Shown here: piece by piece, positions 23,350 through 32,548 of the stretch
Position numbering within the stretch: position 1 is the first letter of the stretch
Layout: every line of letters begins with the position of its first letter
From: Lysobacterales bacterium
GTDB taxonomy: Bacteria; Pseudomonadota; Gammaproteobacteria; Xanthomonadales; Ahniellaceae
NCBI GenBank assembly: GCA_016721845.1
Contig: JADKHK010000005.1
Location: 297,001 to 361,000, forward strand
Reading direction: 5' to 3'
Length of the DNA: 64,000 nucleotides
Program-made: the position numbers and the translations under genes
The notes under the pieces: model-generated
What the model was told of the DNA's origin: nothing
The model's database searches: none
What the model saw: the letters and a program-made list of their open reading frames with translations, nothing else

Positions 23350-24411
23350 ATGAAACCGAATGCCTTGTCCCTGACCTTGGCCCTGTGCCTGAGCATGCCG
23401 CTGGCTTGCATCGCGCAGGGTGCGCCGTCCGCGGCGGCCACGGCCCATGTCGCGGAAGTCGCGCGTGCACAGGCCAATGCTGCGAAGCTCGCCTCCGATG
23501 CGGCGCGCCTGGCGTCGGAGCGCGCCGCGGTCGAAGCCAAGCAGGCGCGCCATCTGGTGCCGGTCGATGAGGACGCGGAGCCCGTCAGCGACGCCGATGC
23601 GTTGGCGATCGCGGCGCTGCGCGGCCTGATGGCGGCGCCGCCGGAGCGTGCCCTGCCGCTGGTGCGCAAGGTGCTCGCGGGTCAGCAGACCGATCGCGTC
23701 AAGGAGCGCGCGGTCTTCGTCTTGGCGCAGATCGACGGCAGCGACGCCGCGGCCTTGTTGAAGCAGACGGCGCAGCATGGTCAGGGCAATGTGCGCATGC
23801 AGGCGGTGCGGGCGCTCGGCATCCGCGGTGATGCCGACAGTCTCGCGACCTTGAAGACACTGTATCCAGACGGCGATGCCGCTGTGCGCGATGCCGTGCT
23901 CGAGTCGCTGATGATCGCCAACGACCGCAAAGGTCTTTACGAGATCGCACTGCAGGCCAAGGACGAGGGCGAGGCGAGCCGTGCGATCCAGATGCTGGGT
24001 GTGGCCGGCGGCCGCGACGAACTGCGTGCACTGGCCAAGTCCGGCGTGCATGCGCGCAATCTCGTCGACGCATTCGCGATCTCGAACGACTTCGAAGGCC
24101 TGATCGCGCTCGCCCGCGATCCTGCCGATCCCAAGGTGCAGCGCGATGCGATCGCGCAACTCGGCATCCTGGGCGACGTGCGGGCGCGCGAGGCGTTGCA
24201 GGATTTCTATCGCAAGGCCACGACCGAAGAGATCCGCGACGCCGCGCTGCAGGGCCTCATGGTCTCCGGCGACGAACAGGGCCTGCTCGCCCTGTACCGC
24301 GCCGAGACGAAGCCCGAGCGCAAGCGCGAATTGTTGCAGACACTGACGACGATCGGCGGCGATGCCGCGTTCGAGGCGATCGATGCTGCGCTCGACGGAA
24401 AATCGCCATGA
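23350..24411 (+). CDS. Exported HEAT-repeat protein
   Basis: A 353-residue protein with signal peptide MKPNALSLTLALCLSMPLA followed by a long Ala-rich, probably coiled-coil helix (residues about 30-75). From about 95 onward come tandem HEAT/PBS-type repeats (GRDELRALAKSGVHARN, QRDAIAQLGILGDVRAREAL). HEAT solenoids bind other proteins. GAGGA lies 8 bases before the ATG. Its position after an ECF sigma and a putative anti-sigma gene suggests it belongs to the regulated or sensing module. Its stop overlaps the next gene's ATG. Confidence 0.8.
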   Translation: MKPNALSLTLALCLSMPLACIAQGAPSAAATAHVAEVARAQANAAKLASDAARLASERAAVEAKQARHLVPVDEDAEPVSDADALAIAALRGLMAAPPERALPLVRKVLAGQQTDRVKERAVFVLAQIDGSDAAALLKQTAQHGQGNVRMQAVRALGIRGDADSLATLKTLYPDGDAAVRDAVLESLMIANDRKGLYEIALQAKDEGEASRAIQMLGVAGGRDELRALAKSGVHARNLVDAFAISNDFEGLIALARDPADPKVQRDAIAQLGILGDVRAREALQDFYRKATTEEIRDAALQGLMVSGDEQGLLALYRAETKPERKRELLQTLTTIGGDAAFEAIDAALDGKSP

Positions 24412-25166
24412 GGCGCCGGGCATCCTGGATCGCGCTGTGGACGCTCGCGCTCGCGGGTTCGGCATCGGCGGCGGAATGGCTGCGCTGGACCACGGCGGCG
24501 CTGCCCGACGCGCCGGCATTCTGCTGCGCGACGCGGCATGCGGGCGCCCTGCAGTCGTCGACCTGCAAGCTCGAGGGCGGCAACGACATTTACGGCAGTG
24601 TCGATGGCGCGCCGCGCAGCGACACCGTACAGGTCTATGCACGTTATGACGCCGGCGTGCTGGCCGCCGTGCGTGTCTACGACGGCGCGTGTGCGGTGCA
24701 GACCACGTCGCCGGTGCGCGAACTCGGCGCGCTGGAGGCATCAGCCAGCCTGTCGCGCCTGCTCGGCCCGATCTCGGACAGCCAGCGTGCCGTGCAGGAC
24801 CGACTGGTGGCGGTGGCGCTGCATCTCGGTGAACCGGCGCTCGACTGGCTGAAGCAACGCAGCCGCGCCGGTGCCCGCGACGAGCGTCGTGACGCCTGGT
24901 TCTGGCTGGGGCAACGTCTGGGTGTCCGCGTTGAACCGCTGGTGCGCGAGGCCTTGCCGAAGGCCGATGCCGAGCTGCGCGAGCACCTGGTCTTCGTGCT
25001 GTCGCAGATGCCGGGCGCGGCCGGTGTCGATGCGCTGATCACGCTGGTCGAGGACCGTCGACTGGATCGCGACCTGCGCAGTCGCGCGCTGTTCTGGCTG
25101 GCCCAGTCCGAGGACGCGCGTGCCTTCGCCTATCTCGACCGTCGTCTCGATCCGGCCGGAAGTTGA
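24408..25166 (+). CDS. Exported HEAT-repeat-like protein
   Basis: A 252-residue protein with signal peptide MRRRASWIALWTLALAGSASA, a cysteine-containing N-terminal beta-rich part (CCATRHAG, SSTCKLEG) of unknown fold, and C-terminal helical repeats (ALDWLKQRSRAGARDERRDA, HLVFVLSQMPGAAGVDALI) of HEAT type. It is coupled by ATGA to the larger HEAT gene and is the last gene of the sigma/anti-sigma operon. Confidence 0.75.
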   Translation: MRRRASWIALWTLALAGSASAAEWLRWTTAALPDAPAFCCATRHAGALQSSTCKLEGGNDIYGSVDGAPRSDTVQVYARYDAGVLAAVRVYDGACAVQTTSPVRELGALEASASLSRLLGPISDSQRAVQDRLVAVALHLGEPALDWLKQRSRAGARDERRDAWFWLGQRLGVRVEPLVREALPKADAELREHLVFVLSQMPGAAGVDALITLVEDRRLDRDLRSRALFWLAQSEDARAFAYLDRRLDPAGS

Positions 25167-25213
25167 TGCGTCGTCGCTAGAATCCGCCTTCCGCACGACC
25201 GAGGAGGACGACA

Positions 25214-26464
25214 ATGACGATGGAATGGATCGGTACCGGACTGTTCGCACTCGCCGTGCTGCACACGTTCTCGACCAAGTTCTTCGATCATCTGTCGCAT
25301 GTGAAACCCGCGCACGCCGGCATCTTCCACCTGCTCGGCGAAGTCGAGGTGGTGTTCGGCTTCTGGGCGATGCTGCTGTTCGCCACGTTCATCGTGCTGC
25401 AGGGCAAGCCGGCGGCCCTGCATTACGTCGATGGGCTGAATTTCACCGAGCCGCTGTTCGTGTTCGCGATCATGGTGGTGGCTGCGAGTCGCGCCGTGCT
25501 GCAGGTATCGCAGGGACTGGTGGCGCTGCTCGCGCGCGTCGTACCGGCACCACGTGCGACCGCCTATTTCTTCGTGACCCTGAGTCTGGTGCCGTTGCTC
25601 GGCTCCTTCATCACCGAGCCGGCGGCGATGACCCTCGCTGCACTGATCCTGCGCGACGGCTACTACGCGCAGCCGATCAGCAATCGCCTGAAATACGCCG
25701 CGCTCGGCGTGTTGTTCGTGAACGTCTCGATCGGCGGCGTGATGACGCCCTACGCGGCGCCGCCGGTGCTGATGGTCGCGAACACCTGGGGCTGGGACAT
25801 CGGCTTCATGCTGACCCACTTCGGCTGGCGCGCGGCGATCGCGGTCGTGGTCAATGCCGCGCTGTTGACCTTCGTGTTCCGGCGCGAACTCGGCGTGTTG
25901 AAGCTGGATGCCGCGGCCGCAGCAACGGCGCGCGTGCCCGGCTTGCTGGTGTTCTGGCACCTTGCCTTGCTGACTGGCGTGGTCGTGTTCGCGCACGAAG
26001 CGCCGGTCTTCCTCGGCCTGTTGCTGCTGTTCCTCGCCATTGCCGAGGCCTATCCGCAGCACCAGAACAAGCTGCTGCTGCGCGAGGCCCTGCTGGTCGC
26101 GTTCTTCCTCGCCGGTCTGGTGGTCCTCGGCGGTTTGCAGCGCTGGTGGTTGCAGCCGCTACTGACCCAGATGAGCCCGGACCAGGTGTACTTCGGCGCG
26201 ACCGCGCTGACCGCGATCACCGACAACGCGGCGTTGACCTATCTGGGTTCGCTCGTGGAGGGGCTGTCGGCCGAGTTCAAGTACGCACTGGTCGCCGGCG
26301 CAGTCACTGGCGGCGGTTTGACGGTGATCGCGAATGCGCCGAATCCGGCCGGATTCTCGATCCTGCGCGTCAAGTTCGACGAAGAGTCGATCAGTCCGCT
26401 CGGATTGTTCGTCGCGGCACTCGCACCGACGGCGGTGGCGATCGTTTGCTTCTGGTTATTGTAG
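25214..26464 (+). CDS. Putative Na+/H+ antiporter-like membrane protein
   Basis: A 416-residue polytopic membrane protein with about 11-12 helices. It is rich in features of the ion transporter family annotated as putative Na+/H+ antiporter (Na_H_antiport_3-like): GSFITEPAAMTLAALILRD, SIGGVMTPYAAPPVLMVA and the mirrored TAITDNAALTYLGSL and IANAPNPAGF. The paired re-entrant Thr/Asn/Pro-rich segments match the inverted-repeat build of the ion transporter superfamily. GAGGAGG 7 bases upstream is a strong ribosome binding site. Ion specificity is not known. Its 3' end overlaps the convergent neighbour by 9 bases. Confidence 0.75.
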   Translation: MTMEWIGTGLFALAVLHTFSTKFFDHLSHVKPAHAGIFHLLGEVEVVFGFWAMLLFATFIVLQGKPAALHYVDGLNFTEPLFVFAIMVVAASRAVLQVSQGLVALLARVVPAPRATAYFFVTLSLVPLLGSFITEPAAMTLAALILRDGYYAQPISNRLKYAALGVLFVNVSIGGVMTPYAAPPVLMVANTWGWDIGFMLTHFGWRAAIAVVVNAALLTFVFRRELGVLKLDAAAAATARVPGLLVFWHLALLTGVVVFAHEAPVFLGLLLLFLAIAEAYPQHQNKLLLREALLVAFFLAGLVVLGGLQRWWLQPLLTQMSPDQVYFGATALTAITDNAALTYLGSLVEGLSAEFKYALVAGAVTGGGLTVIANAPNPAGFSILRVKFDEESISPLGLFVAALAPTAVAIVCFWLL

Positions 26465-27520
26465 GTCCCACGCCACACGTTGCTGTGCGCGCAGCACGTC
26501 GGCGCCGCTGTAGCTGTCCTTGGCGCGCGCAGCGAATTCGGCGCGCAGGCGCAGCGACATTTCGCGTACCTTGTCGGCATTCGCAGCCTTGCCGGCGGCG
26601 TAGATGCGTTCGCCGAGCGGCGAACAGAAACGATGCAGTTCGAAGAAGTAGCGCTCTTGTCCGCCGGTCACGAAGCCGAGCATCGGTGCACCGGATTCGA
26701 CCGAATCGAGTGGGCGCCCGGCGCGCATTTCACGCTCGCCGGCCAGGCGCGCGGAACTGTCGCTGAGCTCGATGAAGCTTTCGCCGACATTCGCGGTATC
26801 GAGATCGGAGGCCAGCAGCGCCAGCTCGAGCGCGCGTTCGACATCCGGCGCCGTGCGCCATCCCGGCGTCATGCGTTCCATTTCGCGGCCCAGGTGCGGC
26901 GCCAGCGGCCCGCCAGCGTGGATGACCTCGGCGGTGTTGTAGGCGCGGCGGTCGACCGGCTGCGGGCGCGCGTCGAAGGTGCTGCCGGCGATCATGACTT
27001 CCAGCGCCAGATACAGCGCGCGGTCGTGGCTGCGGTCGAAGCCGCAATGATCGAGGATGCGCTGCGTCTCGGCGATGCTCGCGGCTTCGTTGCTGCCGAC
27101 CGGGTGGCCGGTGTCGACGACCTCGCGCTGGCGCAGGTCGTGGCAGCTCGCGAACAGGCTGAGCGCGATCCAGTCCATGCCGGACAGGGTATGCGGGCCA
27201 GCCTCGCGCATGACGCGGCCGATACGGCGGTCGAGGATCTCGAGCGCGTGCATCTCGTTGTGATAGTCGTGGTAGTCGTTGCCGAAGCGGCCGTGGCGCA
27301 CGGCCAGGCGCACCAGACTCAGCGCCAGCGCGCGTTCGGCGCGATCCCAGGCGCGGGCGATGGCATCACCGAAGTTTTCCGCGAGCAGGGCGCGACGACT
27401 CGCGAACAGCGCCAGCACGTCCGGACGGCGCTCGCCGATCAGGCGCAAGGCTTCGCCGGGATCCTGCAAGCGGATCTCGATCGCGTCAGCCGGAAAACTG
27501 TCCTGCAAACCTTCGATCAC
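26456..27520 (-). CDS. HD-domain protein resembling class I cyclic-nucleotide phosphodiesterases
   Basis: A 354-residue soluble protein. DYHDYHNEMHALEI (His84, His87, His91) resembles the HNxxHA signature of eukaryotic-type class I cyclic-nucleotide phosphodiesterases. CHDLRQ (His127, Asp128) follows as the HD pair, and a later Asp lies in LLASDLDTANV. In that fold two His and two Asp bind the metal pair, so the metal centre appears complete. The start is a GTG (27520) with AAGG 4 bases upstream. Substrate unknown; the phosphodiesterase reading is an inference from motif spacing, and a generic HD hydrolase is the alternative. It is convergent with the antiporter gene. Confidence 0.6.
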   Translation of the reverse strand: MIEGLQDSFPADAIEIRLQDPGEALRLIGERRPDVLALFASRRALLAENFGDAIARAWDRAERALALSLVRLAVRHGRFGNDYHDYHNEMHALEILDRRIGRVMREAGPHTLSGMDWIALSLFASCHDLRQREVVDTGHPVGSNEAASIAETQRILDHCGFDRSHDRALYLALEVMIAGSTFDARPQPVDRRAYNTAEVIHAGGPLAPHLGREMERMTPGWRTAPDVERALELALLASDLDTANVGESFIELSDSSARLAGEREMRAGRPLDSVESGAPMLGFVTGGQERYFFELHRFCSPLGERIYAAGKAANADKVREMSLRLRAEFAARAKDSYSGADVLRAQQRVAWDLQ

Positions 27521-27598
27521 GGCCTTGGGCGCATGCCCCTCCCCGGGTATGCGGCCGAGTATAGGTGCCGCAGCGCACGAGGCGTAAGGGGCGCGGGC

Positions 27599-28288
27599 TC
27601 ACAGGTACCCGCGCGCCGCCAATGACAGCGGCCGGCCCTCGCCGACGATGAAATGATCGAGCAGGCGGACGTCGACCAGAGCCAAGGCTTCGCGCAGGCG
27701 TCGGGTTACCGCGATGTCGGCGGCGCTCGGTTCGGCGACGCCGCTGGGATGATTGTGCGCCACGATCACCGCCGCGGCACGGTGGTGGATGGCGCGTCGC
27801 ACGACCTCGCGCGGGTGCACGCTGGCGCCATCCAGGGTGCCGTGGAACAAGTCCTCGAATGCGACGATGCGATGGCGCGCATCCAGGAACGCGGCGGCGA
27901 ACACTTCCTGGGGTCGATCGCGCAGGCTCAGGGCGAAATAGTCGGCCGCGGCGGCCGGATCACGGACCGCATCGGGTCGGGTCAACGCGCTGGCGAGATA
28001 GCGTTGCGCCAGGGTGATCACGGCGCGCAGCTCGGCGCGCTTGGCCGGGCCGATGCCGCGGATGTCGGCGAGCGCCCGGCCCTCGTGCACGAACAGCCCG
28101 GCGAGCCCGTCGGCGTCACGCAGGACGCGGGTTGCGAATGCGAGCACGTCTTCGCCGCGCTGACCGGTGCGCAGGAACAGCGCCAGCAGTTCGGCGTCGG
28201 ACAGCGCGTCCGGGCCAAGTTGCAGCAGGCGTTCGCGGGGACGGTCGGCGGGGGCGAGGTCGGCAAGGCGCATCGAGGATTCATCCAT
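27599..28288 (-). CDS. radC: RadC/YeeS family JAB-domain protein
   Basis: A 229-residue protein of the RadC family (E. coli 222). The N-terminal helix-hairpin-helix region (DALSDAELLALFLRTGQRGE, IRGIGPAKRAELRA) is followed by a JAMM/MPN metalloprotease-like domain with AHNHPSGVAEPSAAD (HxHx7SxxD). The role in DNA repair is doubtful in the literature. It is divergent from coaBC with 95 bases between, as often seen in gammaproteobacteria. In-frame ATGs at 28288 and 28273 are both possible; the longer is given. Confidence 0.9.
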   Translation of the reverse strand: MDESSMRLADLAPADRPRERLLQLGPDALSDAELLALFLRTGQRGEDVLAFATRVLRDADGLAGLFVHEGRALADIRGIGPAKRAELRAVITLAQRYLASALTRPDAVRDPAAAADYFALSLRDRPQEVFAAAFLDARHRIVAFEDLFHGTLDGASVHPREVVRRAIHHRAAAVIVAHNHPSGVAEPSAADIAVTRRLREALALVDVRLLDHFIVGEGRPLSLAARGYL

Positions 28289-28383
28289 TGGGGGCCGCAT
28301 TTTCGCGGCCGGCCATGGTTCGGGCATCGGCCACGGGCGCCGATTCGGCTAGGATTGCTCGCAATTTCGCATCGGACTCCTCC

Positions 28384-29589
28384 GTGGCTGGAACACTTCA
28401 AGGGCTGCGCTGCCTGCTCGGCGTCAGCGGCGGCATTGCCGCGTACAAATCGGCCGACCTGGTGCGGCGCCTGCGCGACGCCGGCGCCGAGGTCCAGGTC
28501 GTGCTCACCGAGAACGCGGCGCGCTTCGTCACCGCGCAGACCTTTCAGGCCGTGTCGGGGCGCGCCGTGCGGCACTCCTTGTGGGATGAAGCGGCCGAGG
28601 CGGCCATGGGCCATATCGAGCTGGCGCGCTGGGCTGATCTCATCCTGGTGGCACCGGCCTCGGCCGACCTGATCGCGCGTTTGGCCCAGGGCCAGGCCGA
28701 CGACTTGCTCAGCACGCTGTGCCTGGCCAGCGAGGCGCCGCTGGCGATCGCCCCGGCGATGAACCGGGTGATGTGGGCCAAGGCCGCGACCCAGGCCAAC
28801 ATCGCGCAGCTGCAGTCGCGCGGCGTCGCGGTCTTCGGACCGGACAGCGGCGATCAGGCCTGCGGTGAAGTGGGGGCCGGGCGCATGCTTGAACCGCTGC
28901 AACTGGTGGCGGCACTGGCGACGCTGCGATCAGCGACCCAGCGGCTCGCCGGACGCAAGCTGCTGGTCAATGCCGGCCCGACCTTCGAGGACATCGATCC
29001 GGTGCGCTTCATCGGCAATCGTTCCTCCGGACGCATGGGATTCGCGATCGCCGAAGCGGCCGCGATGGCCGGCGCCGACGTGACCCTGATCGCCGGCCCG
29101 GTCGATCTGGTGACGCCGCGCGGCGTGCGTCGGGTCGACGTGCGCAGTGCGCGCGACATGCATGTCGCGGTGCTGGACGCACTGCCGGCGGACGTGTTCA
29201 TCGCCACTGCGGCAGTCGCCGACTACCGCATCGCCGCGCCGGCCACGCAAAAGATCAAACGCAGTGCCGAGGCGCTGACCCTGCAGCTGGTGCCGAACCC
29301 GGACATCGTCGCCGACATCGCCCAGCATGCGCAGCGGCCGACGCTGGTCGTCGCGTTCGCGGCGGAAACCGAGAACGTGGTCGAGAACGCGCGCGGCAAG
29401 TTGGTGCGCAAGCGCGTCGACCTGGTCTGCGCAAACCGCGTCGGTGCCGATTGCGGCTTCGAACGCACCGACAACGCGCTGGATGTGGTCGCTGCGGACG
29501 GCGAATGGCATTGGCCGCAGGCACCGAAGACCGAACTGGCGCGGCAGCTGATCGAACTGATCGCGCAACGTCTCGGAGCAGCGCCATGA
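28384..29589 (+). CDS. coaBC: Bifunctional phosphopantothenoylcysteine decarboxylase/synthetase
   Basis: A 401-residue coenzyme A biosynthesis protein (E. coli 406). The N-terminal flavin-dependent CoaC has LLGVSGGIAAYK, PAMNRVMW (PxMNxxMW) and the Cys-containing ACGEVGAGRML. The C-terminal CoaB has VNAGPTFEDIDPVRF, SSGRMG and the KIKR lysine motif. There is no ATG at the expected place; a GTG at 28384 gives the normal N-terminus, without a good Shine-Dalgarno. Its stop overlaps the dut start (ATGA); coaBC-dut-phosphomannomutase is a conserved gammaproteobacterial order. Confidence 0.95.
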   Translation: MAGTLQGLRCLLGVSGGIAAYKSADLVRRLRDAGAEVQVVLTENAARFVTAQTFQAVSGRAVRHSLWDEAAEAAMGHIELARWADLILVAPASADLIARLAQGQADDLLSTLCLASEAPLAIAPAMNRVMWAKAATQANIAQLQSRGVAVFGPDSGDQACGEVGAGRMLEPLQLVAALATLRSATQRLAGRKLLVNAGPTFEDIDPVRFIGNRSSGRMGFAIAEAAAMAGADVTLIAGPVDLVTPRGVRRVDVRSARDMHVAVLDALPADVFIATAAVADYRIAAPATQKIKRSAEALTLQLVPNPDIVADIAQHAQRPTLVVAFAAETENVVENARGKLVRKRVDLVCANRVGADCGFERTDNALDVVAADGEWHWPQAPKTELARQLIELIAQRLGAAP

Positions 29590-30044
29590 GGCATCGCCTC
29601 GACGTGCGCATTCTCGACGCACGCATCGGCCGCGAGTTTCCGCTGCCGGAATACGCGACCCCGGCATCGGCCGGCATGGACCTGCGCGCCATGCTCGACG
29701 CGCCGATGACCTTGGAAGCGGGCGCGACCGCGCTGGTGTCCAGCGGCATCGCCATCCATATCGGTGATCCGGGCCTGGCGGCGGTGATCCTGCCGCGCTC
29801 GGGTCTCGGTCATAAGAATGGCATCGTGCTCGGCAATCTGGTCGGGCTGATCGATGCGGACTACCAGGGACCGCTGATGCTGTCGGTGTGGAACCGATCG
29901 CAGGCGGCCTTTACCATCCAGCCCGGCGATCGCCTGGCCCAGCTCGTGCTGGTGCCGATCGTGCGTGCCGAGCTGAATCTCGTGGATGAATTCGTCGCGA
30001 GCGATCGCGGCGCCGGCGGCTTCGGCCATACCGGCAGGCAATGA
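29586..30044 (+). CDS. dut: dUTP diphosphatase
   Basis: A 152-residue homotrimeric dUTPase that hydrolyses dUTP to dUMP. All five motifs are in order: SAGMDLRA, PRSGLGHKNG, GLIDADYQGP, RLAQLVLVP and RGAGGFGHTG. Length equals the E. coli enzyme. The ATG overlaps the coaBC stop, and the following gene starts 15 bases after the dut stop. Confidence 0.96.
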   Translation: MRHRLDVRILDARIGREFPLPEYATPASAGMDLRAMLDAPMTLEAGATALVSSGIAIHIGDPGLAAVILPRSGLGHKNGIVLGNLVGLIDADYQGPLMLSVWNRSQAAFTIQPGDRLAQLVLVPIVRAELNLVDEFVASDRGAGGFGHTGRQ

Positions 30045-30059
30045 CGGAGCAATGCAGGA

Positions 30060-32504
30060 ATGAAGCTCGCACTGGGTTTGGGCAAGAGGACGGCGCTGCA
30101 GGCTGCGATGGAGCGCCAGCAGGCGCCGCTGGATGCGCAACGTCTCGGCATCACCGCGGGCGTCGGCCTGGCGCTGGTGCTGGCCGTGATCTCGCTGTTC
30201 GACGGTGTGCAGCGCGGCCGCGAAGAATCGACGGCGGCCGCCCTGACGGAAGCCCGCGCGACCCTGGTCCAGTCGATTGGCGCGGAAGTGCGCAAGCAGG
30301 CGGATCGTGTGGCTGCGGCGGCCAAGGACACCGAACTGACCCTGGCCGTGACCGGCTTCGACAGCGCCGCGCAGATGCGTGCCGAGCAACGCTTGCGCAG
30401 CCTGATCCCGGAACTGGTCGACGCCGAATTCCATGATGCCTCGCTGCCCGATCTGATCGAGGCCGACCTCGCCAAGTTCGGCTATGCGAAGGCCGACATC
30501 CTCGCCGAGTCGCGCGAGTCGGAGCAGGGTGCCCGCGTCCAGGTGCATGCCTGCGGCGCCGATGCGCAATGCCTGGCGCTGGCGCAACCGATCCGCAACG
30601 GCGAGACGATCATCGGCTACATCTACGCACTTTTGCCGCTCGACGTGGTGCAGCAGCAAATGGACGCGGCGGCCGTGCAGGGTGGGCGGCTTGAACTGAG
30701 GCAAGGCAAGTCCGAGAAGTCGGCAGGTGCGGTGCTCAGCTTCGATCGTGGCGATGGCGCGGCCGACATGCCTGACCTGATCGAGCCGGTGCCCGGATCA
30801 TTGCTGATGATCGCAACTCGGGTGCCGAGCCTGTTCCGCATCGGCACCGTGCTCGGCCTGTTCGAGGAACGCGGTTCAACCTCGCTGTTGCTGCAAGGTC
30901 TGCTTGCTCTGGCGGGCGTCGGTGGGCTGATCTTCCTGCGTCAGCGTTTGCCGAAGCTCGACGCATTGCCCGATGGCGAGGTGATGGCTGCACCCAAGCA
31001 GCGCGCGACGATGGAGCAGGTGCAGGAAAAACTGGCCGCCAATGCCGCAGCCAAGGATGCCGCGGTGACTGCCGAGCAGGCCGCCGTGGAGGCCGCGCGG
31101 GTGGAGCAGTCGACCAAGCCGGCGCCGGCCGGTGCACTCGATCGCAGCATGTTCCGCGCCTACGACATCCGCGGCATCGTCGACCAGAACCTGACGGCCG
31201 GCACCGCGCAATTGATCGGCCAGTCGATCGGATCGATCGTGCGCGAGCGCGGCATGACCGAAGTCTGCGTCGCCCGCGACGGCCGCCTGTCCGGACCGGA
31301 CCTCTCGCAAGCCCTGATCCGAGGCCTGCGCATGGCCGGTTGCGATGTCATCGACATCGGAGCCGCGCCGACGCCGGTGCTGTACTTCGCGACCCATCAT
31401 CTCAACACCGGCAACGGCGTGATGGTGACCGGCAGCCACAACCCGCCTGATTACAACGGCTTCAAGATCGTCGTCGGTGGCCAGACCCTTGCCGAAGAAG
31501 CGATCCAGGACATCTTCGCGCGCATCGTCGAAGGACGTCTCGCGCACGGCAATGGCGGCGTCAGTTCGGTCGACGTGAAGGCCGACTACAACGACCGCAT
31601 CATTTCGGATGTACAGGCGACACGGCGCATGAAGATCGTCGTCGACGCCGGCAACGGCATCGCCGGCGCGTTTGCGCCCGCGGTGCTGGAAGGTATCGGT
31701 TGCGAAGTGATGCCGCTGTACTGCGACGTCGACGGGCGTTTCCCGAACCATCATCCGGACCCGTCCGACCTGCACAACCTCGACGACCTGAAGATCGCCA
31801 TCAAGCAATACGGTGCCGACCTCGGTCTCGCCTTCGATGGCGATGGCGACCGCCTCGGCGTGGTCACGAAGACCGGCGAAGTGATCTACCCCGACCGCCT
31901 GCTGATGCTGTTCGCCGAAGACGTGCTGACCCGAAACCCCGGCGCCGCCATCATCTACGACGTGAAATGCACCGGGCAGTTGTCCGAGCACATCCTGCGC
32001 AACGGCGGCAGTCCGGTGATGTGGAAGACCGGGCATTCGCTGATCAAGGCCAAGATGCGCGAGGAGGATTCCGCACTGGCCGGCGAGATGAGCGGCCACT
32101 TCTTCTTCGGCGAACGCTGGTACGGTTTCGACGACGGCATCTATGCGGCGGCGCGCCTGATGGAAATCCTGGCGCAGCGCGACGAGACCCCGGAAGCGGT
32201 GTTCGCGACCTTGCCCAAGGGCGTCAGCACGCCCGAACTCAAGATTCCGATGGCCGAGGGCGACCACTACGCTTTCATCGAAAGGTTCCGCGAGCGCGCC
32301 AAATTCCCGGGCGCCAAGGTCACGACCATCGATGGCGTGCGCGCCGACTACAAGGACGGCTTCGGTCTGGTGCGTTGTTCGAACACGACGCCCTGTCTGG
32401 TGCTGCGCTTTGACGCCCTGAACAAGATTGGGCTCGACCGCATTCAGGACAGTTTCCGCAGCCAGTTGCTGGCGGTCGACCCGAATCTCAACCTGCCGTT
32501 CTGA
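30060..32504 (+). CDS. algC: Phosphomannomutase/phosphoglucomutase (AlgC type) with N-terminal membrane-anchored domain
   Basis: An 814-residue fusion. Residues about 33-52 and 280-300 are membrane helices enclosing a periplasmic segment of roughly 225 residues, and a helical linker follows. A complete alpha-D-phosphohexomutase starts at about 364 (MFRAYDIRGIVDQN) with phosphoserine Ser459 in VTGSHNPPDYNG, the metal loop FDGDGDRLG and the sugar-specificity loop GEMSGHFFF. The enzyme interconverts mannose- and glucose-6-phosphate and 1-phosphate for exopolysaccharide and LPS sugars. Long AlgC forms with such an N-terminus are known in pseudomonads and xanthomonads. The extracytoplasmic part may sense a signal, but this is inference. 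Confidence 0.92.
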   Translation: MKLALGLGKRTALQAAMERQQAPLDAQRLGITAGVGLALVLAVISLFDGVQRGREESTAAALTEARATLVQSIGAEVRKQADRVAAAAKDTELTLAVTGFDSAAQMRAEQRLRSLIPELVDAEFHDASLPDLIEADLAKFGYAKADILAESRESEQGARVQVHACGADAQCLALAQPIRNGETIIGYIYALLPLDVVQQQMDAAAVQGGRLELRQGKSEKSAGAVLSFDRGDGAADMPDLIEPVPGSLLMIATRVPSLFRIGTVLGLFEERGSTSLLLQGLLALAGVGGLIFLRQRLPKLDALPDGEVMAAPKQRATMEQVQEKLAANAAAKDAAVTAEQAAVEAARVEQSTKPAPAGALDRSMFRAYDIRGIVDQNLTAGTAQLIGQSIGSIVRERGMTEVCVARDGRLSGPDLSQALIRGLRMAGCDVIDIGAAPTPVLYFATHHLNTGNGVMVTGSHNPPDYNGFKIVVGGQTLAEEAIQDIFARIVEGRLAHGNGGVSSVDVKADYNDRIISDVQATRRMKIVVDAGNGIAGAFAPAVLEGIGCEVMPLYCDVDGRFPNHHPDPSDLHNLDDLKIAIKQYGADLGLAFDGDGDRLGVVTKTGEVIYPDRLLMLFAEDVLTRNPGAAIIYDVKCTGQLSEHILRNGGSPVMWKTGHSLIKAKMREEDSALAGEMSGHFFFGERWYGFDDGIYAAARLMEILAQRDETPEAVFATLPKGVSTPELKIPMAEGDHYAFIERFRERAKFPGAKVTTIDGVRADYKDGFGLVRCSNTTPCLVLRFDALNKIGLDRIQDSFRSQLLAVDPNLNLPF

Positions 32505-32548
32505 GGCGCTGTGATGCGCTCCGAATCGATGCCGTTCGTCGACATCGT

